Shown piece after piece: positions 43,979-51,324 of a DNA stretch of 51,324 nt. Where the stretch lies: NCBI GenBank assembly GCA_003551645.1, contig PUND01000105.1, positions 1-51,324 on the forward strand. Reading direction: 5' to 3'. The stretch's first letter is position 1; every line of letters starts with the position of its first letter. The position numbers and the translations under genes were made by a program. Source of the stretch: Phycisphaerae bacterium. GTDB lineage: Bacteria > Planctomycetota > Phycisphaerae > SM23-33. The notes under the pieces were generated by a model. The model ran no database searches, was not told where the DNA came from, and saw only the letters and a list, made by a program, of their open reading frames with translations.

Positions 43979-44362
43979 ATGGCGAACGTTCTTCTGATTG
44001 ACGACGACGTTGACTTGATTGCGATTAACTCGACGGTTCTGAAAAGCCGCGGCCACGAGGTGGCTGTCGCCTACAGCGCGGCCGAGGCGAGGCGGCGGAT
44101 CGAAGAATCGGTGCCCGACGCCGTGGTGCTGGATGTGATGATGGAGACCCAGACCGCCGGTTTCGAACTTGCCCGCGAACTGAACCAGAAGCATCCGGAG
44201 CTGCCGATTCTGCTGCTGACAGGAGTGCATGAGGCCACCGGCGTGCCTTTCAAGTTCGAGCCGGACGAGACCTGGCTGCCGGTGGTTGAGGTGCTGGAGA
44301 AGCCCTTCGACCCGACCGCGTTGGCGGAGAAAGTGGACGATCTGCTAAAGCGGTCCGAATGA
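43979..44362 (+). CDS. Single-domain response regulator (receiver), copy 2
   Basis: A 127-residue receiver without output domain. Acidic pocket D8-D10, phospho-acceptor D52 (VVLDVMMET), T81 (LLTGVH), K108-P109 (LEKP). It shares with copy 1 the stretch LDVMME and LT-x-VH-x-ATG-x-x-FK. Copy 2 also has an extension (EPDETWLPVVEVLEKP) before the Lys. The two are clearly paralogues and differ from ordinary CheY proteins by this loop. AAAGGGA is upstream. Downstream is the receiver-kinase gene, 115 bases away. Likely a step in the same relay. Confidence 0.92.
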   Translation: MANVLLIDDDVDLIAINSTVLKSRGHEVAVAYSAAEARRRIEESVPDAVVLDVMMETQTAGFELARELNQKHPELPILLLTGVHEATGVPFKFEPDETWLPVVEVLEKPFDPTALAEKVDDLLKRSE

Positions 44363-44477
44363 ACGCCCGCAACGACGAGGAACGCCGCCGGGTGAAGGCG
44401 GACGCTTTTGAGACCGGGCCGGTGCGTTTCGGGCACTGACTGTTGGAGATACACCGGCTGATCGGGGAGTGATGAAC

Positions 44478-45656
44478 ATGGATACGCTTGGCGTAATGGT
44501 TGTTGACGACGAGGCGGGCATGCGACTTGGCGTGCAGCGGGCGCTGCGGGACTTCACCGTGCGCCTGCCCGACGTTGAGGGCGATTTCCGCTTCGAGGTC
44601 GCCCAGGCCGAGACCGGCGAGCAGGCGCTGGAGGCGATCGCCGAGAACCCGCCCGATATCCTTCTGCTGGACCACAAGCTGCCGGGCATAAGCGGCCTGG
44701 ACGTGCTGAGCAGACTGCCCGAAGACGAGGGGCGGATGCTCACGGTGATGATAACCGCGTATGCCTCGCTGGATACGGCCATCACCGCCACCAAGCGCGG
44801 GGCGTACGACTTCCTCGCCAAGCCGTTCACGCCCGACGAGCTTCGCGGCGTGGTCCGAAAGGCCGCCAAGCACCTGTTGATCCAGCGCCAGGCGCGCCGG
44901 CTGGCCGAGGAGAAACGCCAGGTCCGCTTCCAGTTCATCTCGGTGCTGGCACATGAGCTTAAGTCGCCGCTGTCGGCGGTCGAGGGGTATCTGCGTATCA
45001 TCCGCGACGGCTCCGCCGGCGACGACCCGGAGTCCTACAACCATATGCTCGACAGGTCTCTGACCCGGCTGGAAGGCATGAGGAAGCTCATCCTGGATCT
45101 GCTGGACCTGACGCGGATCGAGTCCGGACAAAAGCAGCGCGATATCGCCGAGCAGGATGTGGTCGAGATCGCCCGCGAGGCCGTCGAGACCGCCCGGGCC
45201 GGCGACGAGGAGAAGAACCTCACCATCGAGCTGCATGCCGACGGCCCTGCGCCGCTGAAATGCGACCGCGGAGAGGTGGAGATTGTGCTGAACAATCTCA
45301 TCTCCAACGCCGTCAAGTATAACCGGCAGGACGGGCGCGTGGACGTGACCATCTCCCGGGACGGCGACACCGTCACCATCAGCGTCGCCGACACCGGCAT
45401 AGGCATGTCGCCGGAGGATCAGGACCGGCTGTTCCGGGAGTTCACCCGTATCAAGAACGAGAAGACCCGCGGCATACTGGGCAGCGGGCTGGGGCTTTCG
45501 ATAGTCCGCAAGCTGGTCTCGATGTACGGCGGGGACATCGGCGTCCAAAGCGAGCCGGACGTCGGCTCCACATTCACCGTCACGCTGCGCGATGCCTCCG
45601 AACAGGCCGACGGGGGCGACAACCAGCAGTCGGCCGCCACCGCCGATGACGCATGA
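44478..45656 (+). CDS. Receiver-histidine kinase hybrid (REC-HisKA-HATPase), soluble
   Basis: 392 residues from ATG 44478 (GGGGAG eight bases upstream; GTG 44469 and ATG 44472 overlap that site). An N-terminal receiver has VVDDEAGM, phospho-acceptor D65 (LLLDHKLPG), T93-region MITAY and K115-P116 (LAKPF). Then HisKA with H159 in SVLAHELKSPLSAVEG, and an ATPase domain with NNLISNAVKYN, DTGIGM and GSGLGLSIV. There is no membrane segment or PAS domain, so the receiver is the only visible input. The kinase should respond to phosphorylation by an upstream kinase, possibly the sensor hydrogenase protein. No DNA-binding output. Its 3' end overlaps hydE by 11 bases. Confidence 0.92.
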   Translation: MDTLGVMVVDDEAGMRLGVQRALRDFTVRLPDVEGDFRFEVAQAETGEQALEAIAENPPDILLLDHKLPGISGLDVLSRLPEDEGRMLTVMITAYASLDTAITATKRGAYDFLAKPFTPDELRGVVRKAAKHLLIQRQARRLAEEKRQVRFQFISVLAHELKSPLSAVEGYLRIIRDGSAGDDPESYNHMLDRSLTRLEGMRKLILDLLDLTRIESGQKQRDIAEQDVVEIAREAVETARAGDEEKNLTIELHADGPAPLKCDRGEVEIVLNNLISNAVKYNRQDGRVDVTISRDGDTVTISVADTGIGMSPEDQDRLFREFTRIKNEKTRGILGSGLGLSIVRKLVSMYGGDIGVQSEPDVGSTFTVTLRDASEQADGGDNQQSAATADDA

Positions 45657-46692
45657 TGAGATTAAATCCCGGTTCACGGAAACCGACCCCCGCCGGCTGG
45701 AGCGGCTTTGGCGACAGGCCAACGAACTGCGCCGACGGCACGTGGGTGATGAGGTCCACCTGCGCGGGCTGGTGGAAATCTCCAACCACTGCGTTCGCCG
45801 CTGCGCTTACTGCGGCATAAGCGCACGGCGGACCGACCTGAAGCGCTATCGCATGAGCCGCGACGAGGTGCTCGACTGTGCCCGCGAGGCGCGACGGCTG
45901 GGCTACGGCACGGTTGTGCTCCAGGCGGGCGAGGATCCGCGGCTTACCGGACAGTGGGTCGCTGAACTGGTCCGAAGCATCAAGGACCAACAGGGCCTTG
46001 CGGTGACGCTCAGCTTGGGCGAGCGACCTGCGGAGGAGTTGTCGCTGTGGCGCAGCGCCGGCGCCGACCGCTATCTGCTGCGTTTCGAGACCTCGAATGA
46101 GGAGCTTTACGCCCGCCTGCACGCCGGAGAGGACCGCGGGCTTGCCGACCGGCTGGCGGTGCTGCGGGAGCTGCGCCGGCTGGGCTACGAGGTCGGCAGC
46201 GGCGTCATGGTCGGCATACCCGGACAGACCTACGACGACCTCGCCCGAGATGTGCGGATGTTCGAGGAGCTGGAGCTGGACATGATCGGGCTTGGTCCGT
46301 TCATCCCGCACGAGGCGACCCCCTTGGCGGCCGAGCCGCCGGCGCCGCACGACCAGGCGGCAAACACCGAACTGATGGCCCGCAAGATGATCGCCCTTGC
46401 CCGGATAGCCCGGCCAGCGTCGAACATACCCGCCACCACGGCGATTGCGACAATCAACACCGCCGACGGACGGGAGATGGCGCTAGAATGCGGGGCGAAC
46501 GTGGTCATGCCGAACCTGACGCCGCCCGAATACCGCCCTATGTATGAAATATACCCGGCCAAGGCGTGCATCGCCGAGACGGCCGAGCATTGCAGCCGCT
46601 GCATCCGAGGCAGAATCGCCGCCATAGGCCGCAAGATAGGAACCGGCCACGGCGACTCGCCGAGTTATCTCCACAGACACGCGAAGGTCTGA
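45646..46692 (+). CDS. hydE: [FeFe] hydrogenase H-cluster radical SAM maturase HydE
   Basis: 348 residues from ATG 45646, overlapping the receiver-kinase gene. It has the radical SAM site C49-x-x-x-C53-x-x-C56 in ISNHCVRRCAYCGIS, and the second, non-essential cluster motif C-x7-C-x2-C (CIAETAEHCSRC) known from Thermotoga HydE. GSGVMVGIPGQTYDDLARD, IGLGPFIPH and ATINTADGREMALECGANV fit the HydE/BioB-like barrel. HydE works with HydG and HydF to build the diiron subcluster, acting on the HydG-derived Fe(CO)2(CN)Cys complex. Immediate neighbours hydG and hydF confirm the assignment over PylB or BioB relatives. Confidence 0.95.
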   Translation: MTHDEIKSRFTETDPRRLERLWRQANELRRRHVGDEVHLRGLVEISNHCVRRCAYCGISARRTDLKRYRMSRDEVLDCAREARRLGYGTVVLQAGEDPRLTGQWVAELVRSIKDQQGLAVTLSLGERPAEELSLWRSAGADRYLLRFETSNEELYARLHAGEDRGLADRLAVLRELRRLGYEVGSGVMVGIPGQTYDDLARDVRMFEELELDMIGLGPFIPHEATPLAAEPPAPHDQAANTELMARKMIALARIARPASNIPATTAIATINTADGREMALECGANVVMPNLTPPEYRPMYEIYPAKACIAETAEHCSRCIRGRIAAIGRKIGTGHGDSPSYLHRHAKV

Positions 46693-46715
46693 CCGCCTCC
46701 GCCGAAGGAGGCCTT

Positions 46716-48140
46716 ATGTGTGCGATGATTTCTGAAAAACTCAGCGAAGACGCGCTCGATTTCATCGACGACGACCGGCTCGAAGCGCTGGCGAAGGAAA
46801 CGCCGGCGGACGCCTCGGCCGTTCGTGACGTTATCGCCAAGGCGATGGAAAAACAGCCGCTCACCGTCGAGGAGACGGCGGTTCTGCTGGCGGCCGACGA
46901 GCCGGAACTTATCGAAGAGATATTCCAGGCGGCCCGGCGGCTGAAGGAAAGCGTTTACGGCAACCGGATCGTCCTTTTCGCGCCGCTGTATATCGGCAGC
47001 GAGTGCGTCAACGACTGCCAATACTGCGCGTTCCGTCGGTCGAACCTCGAAGCCGAGCGGCACACCCTCAACGACGAGGAAATCCAACAACAGGTGGTTG
47101 CCCTCGAGGACGTCGGACACAAGCGGCTGATACTGGTCTTCGGGGAGCACCCCGGCTACGACGCCGACTTCATAGCCCGGTCCGTCCGGCAGGTGTACGA
47201 TGTCCGGTCCGGGCGGGGCGAGATACGCCGGGCCAACATAAACGCCGCGCCGCTTGACCACGCCGGATACGTTCGCGTCAAGGAATCCGGTATCGGCACG
47301 TACCAGATATTCCAGGAGACCTACCACCACTCTACGTATGCCCGCATGCACCCGCGGGGGACGCGCAAGGGCGACTACCTCTGGCGGCTGGACGGGCTTA
47401 GCCGGGCCTTCGAGGCCGGCTGCGACGATGTGGGCATCGGCGCACTGTTCGGGCTGTACGACTGGCGTTTCGAGGCCCTGGGCCTTGTCGCCCACGCCAA
47501 TCACCTGCGCGACCGCTACGACGTCGGCCCGCACACAATAAGTTTTCCGCGCCTCAGGCCGGCAGCCGGGACCGTAATTGACGACACCTGGCAGGTCAGC
47601 GACGCCGACTTCAAGCGGCTGGTGGCTATCCTGCGGCTGTCGGTGCCCTATACAGGGTTGATACTCACCGCCCGTGAGCCGGCCGAACTGCGGCGAGAGG
47701 TGATGGGCTTCGGCGTCTCGCAGATAGACGCCGGCAGCAGGATCGATCTCGGCGGCTACACACACGTCGGAGATGCGCAGGTCATGCAGCGGGAACAGTT
47801 CTCGCTCGGCGACGCACGCACGCTCGACGAGGTCATGCGTGAGTTGCTCACAGACGGATACGTACCGAGCTTCTGCACCGCCTGCTACCGCCTGGGCAGG
47901 ACCGGCGAGCATTTTATGGAGTTCGCCATACCCGGGTTCATCCGCGACTTCTGCACGCCCAACGCGCTGACCACGCTCCAGGAATACCTGACCGACTACG
48001 CCTCAGAGCAGACCCGCGCCGCCGGCTGGAAGATTATCAAGACCGAACTCGCCAAGCTGCCCGACGGGGAGGTGAAGGACCGGTTGATCGACCGGCTGCG
48101 ACGAATCCGCCAAAGCGATGAGAGGGACCTTTACGTCTGA
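46716..48140 (+). CDS. hydG: [FeFe] hydrogenase H-cluster radical SAM maturase HydG (tyrosine lyase)
   Basis: 474 residues from ATG 46716, with AAGGAGG six bases upstream. Radical SAM site C97-x-x-x-C101-x-x-C104 in GSECVNDCQYCAFR. The C-terminal cluster motif C387-x2-C390-x22-C413 (SFCTACYR ... DFCTPNAL) is exact for HydG and separates it from ThiH. That cluster carries the dangler iron on which CO and CN from tyrosine cleavage are assembled. IFQETYHHSTYARMHP and DVGIGALFGLYDW are also typical. It follows hydE by 23 bases and precedes hydF by 79. Confidence 0.97.
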   Translation: MCAMISEKLSEDALDFIDDDRLEALAKETPADASAVRDVIAKAMEKQPLTVEETAVLLAADEPELIEEIFQAARRLKESVYGNRIVLFAPLYIGSECVNDCQYCAFRRSNLEAERHTLNDEEIQQQVVALEDVGHKRLILVFGEHPGYDADFIARSVRQVYDVRSGRGEIRRANINAAPLDHAGYVRVKESGIGTYQIFQETYHHSTYARMHPRGTRKGDYLWRLDGLSRAFEAGCDDVGIGALFGLYDWRFEALGLVAHANHLRDRYDVGPHTISFPRLRPAAGTVIDDTWQVSDADFKRLVAILRLSVPYTGLILTAREPAELRREVMGFGVSQIDAGSRIDLGGYTHVGDAQVMQREQFSLGDARTLDEVMRELLTDGYVPSFCTACYRLGRTGEHFMEFAIPGFIRDFCTPNALTTLQEYLTDYASEQTRAAGWKIIKTELAKLPDGEVKDRLIDRLRRIRQSDERDLYV

Positions 48141-48219
48141 AGATGTGATCAGATGATTGCTTAACCGGACGCCCGACCGTGCGTCAAGCTGGTCGGTCGA
48201 CAGTGTACAGAGCGAAACA

Positions 48220-49470
48220 ATGCAGAAAACACCCAAGGGCTTCCGGCTGCACATCGGCATCTTCGGGCGGCGTAACGTCGGCAAGAGTTCGCTGCTGAAC
48301 GCCCTGACGCGGCAGTCGGTGGCAATCGTCTCGGATGTGGCCGGCACGACCACCGACCCGGTGGAAAAGCCCATGGAGCTGCTGCCGATCGGGCCGGTAC
48401 TGTTCATAGACACCGCGGGCATCGACGATGTGGGCGACCTCGGCGAGATGCGCATGCAGCGGACGCGACAGGTGTTCGACCGCACCGACGTTGGAGTTAT
48501 AGTCGCCGCAGAGGGGCGATGGGGAAGCTTCGAGCAGGCGATGCTGGAGGAACTGGAGCATCGCGAGATTCCCCCCATAGTCGTGTTCAACAAGTCAGAC
48601 TTGTGCGGTCCGCCAGCGGATGTGTTCCGGCAACTGTCCGAACGGGAAATCCCCACCATCCGTACGGCCGCGACCTGCGGCGATGGTGTGCTGGACCTCC
48701 GCGAGGCACTTATCCGCCAGGCGCCGGAGGACTTCATAAACGCCCCGGCCATCCTGGGAGACCTCATCCCGCCGGGCGAGCTTGTGGTCATGGTCGTGCC
48801 CATAGACCTCGAAGCCCCCAAAGGCCGGCTTATCCTGCCCCAGGTTCAGTCCATCCGCGACGCCCTCGACCACAATGCCTACTGCATGGTCGCCAAGGAG
48901 ACCGAGCTGCGCGATGCGCTGGACCGGCTCAAGCGACCGCCCGCGCTGGTCGTTACCGACTCACAGGCGTTTCTGAAGGTCGCGGCCGATACGCCGCCGG
49001 ATGTGCCGATGACCGGCTTTTCGGTACTCTACGCCCGCGCCAAGGGCGACCTGAACGAGTTCATCCGCGGCGTCATGGCCATGGACCGGCTCAAACCCGG
49101 CGGCCGGGTTCTCGTCGCCGAGGCGTGCACCCACCACCCGATAGGCGATGATATCGGGCGGGTGAAGATTCCGCACTGGCTGAGGCAGTATGTCGGCGGC
49201 GAGCTGCACTTCGACGTCGTCCAGGGACACGACTTCCCGGAAGATCTGTCTCAGTATGATCTTGTGGTCCATTGCGGCGCGTGCATGTGGAACCGGCGCG
49301 AGGTGCTGTCTCGCATGGTCCGTTGCCGCAAGGCCGGCGTGCCCATGGCCAACTACGGCCTTACCATAGCGAAGTCGCTCGGCATACTCGAACGGGCGCT
49401 CGGGCCGTTTCCATCGGCGATGGAGACCTACCACGGATGCCTCGCCGAAGCCGGCGGGGAAGGTACCTGA
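48220..49470 (+). CDS. hydF: [FeFe] hydrogenase H-cluster maturation GTPase HydF
   Basis: 416 residues. GTPase domain: Walker A GRRNVGKSS (16-24), switch SDVAGTTTDPV, DTAGI (64-68), NKSD (124-127). A dimerisation domain follows (about 185-290). The C-terminal Fe-S domain has the HydF pattern C303-x-H305 ... H351-C352-x-x-C355 (EACTHHP and VHCGACMW, 45 residues between the His residues). HydF is the scaffold that carries the diiron precursor to the apo-hydrogenase. ATG 48220 was chosen since the family begins with a short lead to the P-loop; its ribosome site is weak. It is last gene of the locus, so all three maturases are present. Confidence 0.96.
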   Translation: MQKTPKGFRLHIGIFGRRNVGKSSLLNALTRQSVAIVSDVAGTTTDPVEKPMELLPIGPVLFIDTAGIDDVGDLGEMRMQRTRQVFDRTDVGVIVAAEGRWGSFEQAMLEELEHREIPPIVVFNKSDLCGPPADVFRQLSEREIPTIRTAATCGDGVLDLREALIRQAPEDFINAPAILGDLIPPGELVVMVVPIDLEAPKGRLILPQVQSIRDALDHNAYCMVAKETELRDALDRLKRPPALVVTDSQAFLKVAADTPPDVPMTGFSVLYARAKGDLNEFIRGVMAMDRLKPGGRVLVAEACTHHPIGDDIGRVKIPHWLRQYVGGELHFDVVQGHDFPEDLSQYDLVVHCGACMWNRREVLSRMVRCRKAGVPMANYGLTIAKSLGILERALGPFPSAMETYHGCLAEAGGEGT

Positions 49471-49855
49471 GCCGACGGCTCGACCCAAGCTCCGAGGTTC
49501 TCCAGCTTCAGGGGCTGGAGATAGACATCGTATCCTACCCCATACGGGCGAGGGTTCGCCTGGGCGGTCTGGACAGACCCGCCCTCTGGGCCACCGGCGG
49601 ATCGGTTTAGCCGCAAGAGCGGACAAGCCCCGGACAAACTGAGCGGTTGGACAATGCACCAAAGCATAACGTGTACACACACGCAAGGCACACCTACGAC
49701 ATCGGATATGCTTTCAGATAGCTTCCGCGGCCGACGCCCACAAGACGGATTCGGGCAAACTTTAGCCATAGAAACGGGTCTTTTTTGGTGTAGAATGGAG
49801 CCAAGAAGCACGGGCATTGGACCCAGCCGATTTTTTGCACCAGCGAGGAGTTCCC
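49471..49855. other. Intergenic region after hydF, no gene seen
   Basis: A 385-base gap. Short frames on both strands lack coding character. A TAGAAT hexamer at 49791-49796, following TTTTTTGG, could be a weak -10 for the next gene. No clear terminator hairpin after hydF was found by eye. Confidence 0.45.
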
Positions 49856-51324
49856 ATGAAACTGTTACTGGTTGTGAGCATTAGTATTCTGGCGTTCGCG
49901 ACGACGGATCATGCCTCGGCACATTACGATAACTTCTGCGCAGATAAGGTCCAGGAAAGCATCGAGAGGGCCAGGGAATGGCTCTGGGACCGGCAGGAAG
50001 ACGACGGTAGCTGGGGCGAGATAAGCACACACAGGCCATTCCCGACCGGCTACACAGCCATCATCGCTTTTGCGCTTCTGGAAAGCGGCGTGAACCCGCA
50101 GTACCCGCCGATGGAAGAGGCCCTGGAATGGATGGAGGAGAACCATTCGGAGATGACCTACTCGCTCGGGCTGCGCTGCAACGCCTGGGAGATCGCCAAC
50201 CGAGTGACCGGAGACCTGTACCAAGAGCGGCTCATGTACGAGACTCAGCAGTTGATCAACTCCCAGGATGAAGGCAGATACGGTTACATCGCCCGAGGCG
50301 AGGGCATGCAGGACAGTTTCTGCAACTCCAACACCCAGTACGGTAACTATGGCGTCTGGGCCGGTGTGATGGGCGACGTACAGGTCCCGGCCGAGTACTG
50401 GCGAATCGTCGAAAGGCACTGGCTGGAGTATCAGAACGATGACGGCGGCTGGGCCTACAGAAGCGGCAGTTCCAGCGAAACCATGACGTCGGCCGGCATC
50501 GCCAGCTTGTACGTGGTCATGGACAACCTCCACCTCGATCGTTTCGTCAGGCCCGGCAGAGGCGGGCAACCGGATGCGGTTACAGAAGCGATAGAGTACC
50601 TCAACGATAGGTTTGAGGACTCCCTGCGTTCGGGGTTCAGGACCAGCCACGGCGGATGCATTTACTATCACCTCTTTGGCATCGAGAGGATCGGACTTGC
50701 GGGGGGCATCAAGCACTTCGGCGGCATTGACTGGTACAGGGCCGGCGCATCTTTACTGATTGAGGAGCAAAGAGACGATGGTTCCTGGAGCGGTCGCCGG
50801 GGTTCCAACGTCTCCACCGCCTATGCCCTGCTGTTCCTGTCGCGCGGACAGAGGCCCGTACTGTTCAACAAGCTCCAGTTCGACGGCGACTGGGACAACC
50901 GCCCGCGAGACCTCGCCGGACTCTGCGAGTGGATGACAAGGACCTTCGAGACCGACGTTTACTGGCAGGTCGTCAACTTCGATATGCCGGTCAGCGACTG
51001 GCACGACGCCCCCATACTCTACATTTCCGGAGCAAGACCTCCGGAGTTCACCGATGAGCAGATAGAACAGCTCCGGGAATACGTCAATCAGGGCGGCGTC
51101 ATCTTCTCAGTAGCCGAAGGCGGAAGCGGGCAGTTCGTCGACGGAATACGCAGGGTCTATCGTCAGATGTTCCCCGACTACCGGATGGAAGTCGCCAGAC
51201 CCGACCACGAGCTGGCCAACGCACACTTCCGCCTGGGAAGCCAGCCCAGACTCCATGTAATCTCCAACGGAGTCAGGCCGCTGGTCATACACGCCGATGA
51301 GGACATGCCGCTGGCATGGCACAT
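49856..51324 (+). CDS. Exported terpene-cyclase-fold (toroid) repeat protein with DUF4159 domain, 3' end cut by window edge
   Basis: The frame from ATG 49856 (GAGGAG upstream) is open to the window edge, 489 codons. Residues 1-22 are a signal peptide (KLLLVVSISILAFATTDHASA). Residues about 28-330 contain prenyltransferase/squalene-cyclase-type repeats with the QxxDGSWG theme: DRQEDDGSWGE, EYQNDDGGWAYRSGSS, EEQRDDGSWSGRRGS. From about 380, APILYISGARPPEFTDEQIE then LREYVNQGGVIFSVAEGG matches DUF4159, a Rossmann-like domain. Such proteins are frequent in Planctomycetota. The toroid probably binds rather than cyclises, as no DxDD-type acid motif was seen. Function unknown. Confidence 0.85.
   Translation, partial: MKLLLVVSISILAFATTDHASAHYDNFCADKVQESIERAREWLWDRQEDDGSWGEISTHRPFPTGYTAIIAFALLESGVNPQYPPMEEALEWMEENHSEMTYSLGLRCNAWEIANRVTGDLYQERLMYETQQLINSQDEGRYGYIARGEGMQDSFCNSNTQYGNYGVWAGVMGDVQVPAEYWRIVERHWLEYQNDDGGWAYRSGSSSETMTSAGIASLYVVMDNLHLDRFVRPGRGGQPDAVTEAIEYLNDRFEDSLRSGFRTSHGGCIYYHLFGIERIGLAGGIKHFGGIDWYRAGASLLIEEQRDDGSWSGRRGSNVSTAYALLFLSRGQRPVLFNKLQFDGDWDNRPRDLAGLCEWMTRTFETDVYWQVVNFDMPVSDWHDAPILYISGARPPEFTDEQIEQLREYVNQGGVIFSVAEGGSGQFVDGIRRVYRQMFPDYRMEVARPDHELANAHFRLGSQPRLHVISNGVRPLVIHADEDMPLAWH

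Noticed and set aside
46716-48140. ThiH (tyrosine lyase of thiamine synthesis)
   Set aside because: The C-terminal C-x2-C-x22-C cluster motif and the hydE/hydF neighbours identify HydG.
49428-49817. 129-codon minus-strand frame after hydF
   Set aside because: Overlaps the end of hydF, lacks a ribosome site and any recognisable domain; Cys and Pro content looks random.

Overview
The window is GC-rich (roughly 65 percent) bacterial chromosome. The suggested host is an anaerobic or facultative member of the Planctomycetota, most likely Phycisphaerae-like. This is an inference from several family types common there (a DUF1571 protein, a DUF4159 protein, a HEAT-repeat lipoprotein, a zinc-ribbon protein, a GH20/GH2/pectate-lyase-like carbohydrate repertoire) together with a complete [FeFe]-hydrogenase locus. 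I see no rRNA, tRNA, CRISPR array, prophage or insertion sequence. Two genes run off the window: a SagB-like nitroreductase on the left (minus strand) and a repeat/DUF4159 protein on the right (plus strand).

Layout. 0-8 kb: GH20 hexosaminidase-like enzyme and proC on plus, then a minus-strand run with a DUF1571 protein, a His-rich membrane protein, an exported AlkP-superfamily hydrolase and a glucuronate-isomerase-like protein. 8.7-12.2 kb: minus-strand cluster of a small membrane protein, YjbQ, a zinc-ribbon protein, an M48 membrane protease and an SDR oxidoreductase. 12.3-19.7 kb: housekeeping metabolism, with a radical SAM protein (TIGR03960 type), a PyrK-like flavoprotein, agmatinase, pyruvoyl arginine decarboxylase (these two give arginine to putrescine), argH, thiL and tsaE. 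19.7-34 kb: accessory, largely exported proteins (HEAT and helical-repeat proteins, beta-glucuronidase, ferric-reductase-like flavocytochrome, B12/radical SAM protein, an unrecognised secreted protein, a beta-helix lipoprotein). Its intergenic DNA carries unusual degenerate 7- and 8-nt tandem arrays and a nested cruciform.

35-49.5 kb is the most interesting part. A gene for the NADH sensor Rex sits behind a good sigma70-type promoter overlapped by two tandem Rex-box-like palindromes. It is followed, with overlaps, by nuoE, a NuoF-GltD fusion of 1088 residues, an HndD-like [FeFe] hydrogenase, a receiver protein, an H-cluster-domain protein fused to a histidine kinase (a probable H2 or redox sensor), a second receiver protein, a receiver-kinase protein, and the maturases hydE, hydG and hydF. 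I read this as a self-contained module: hydrogenase, H-cluster assembly, transcriptional control by NADH/NAD+ through Rex, and a cytoplasmic phosphorelay probably fed by the sensor hydrogenase. None of the three receiver-containing proteins has a DNA-binding output domain, so the output of the relay is unknown. The GltD-like half of the fusion suggests that a second flavin/NADP(H) site is built into the diaphorase subunit.
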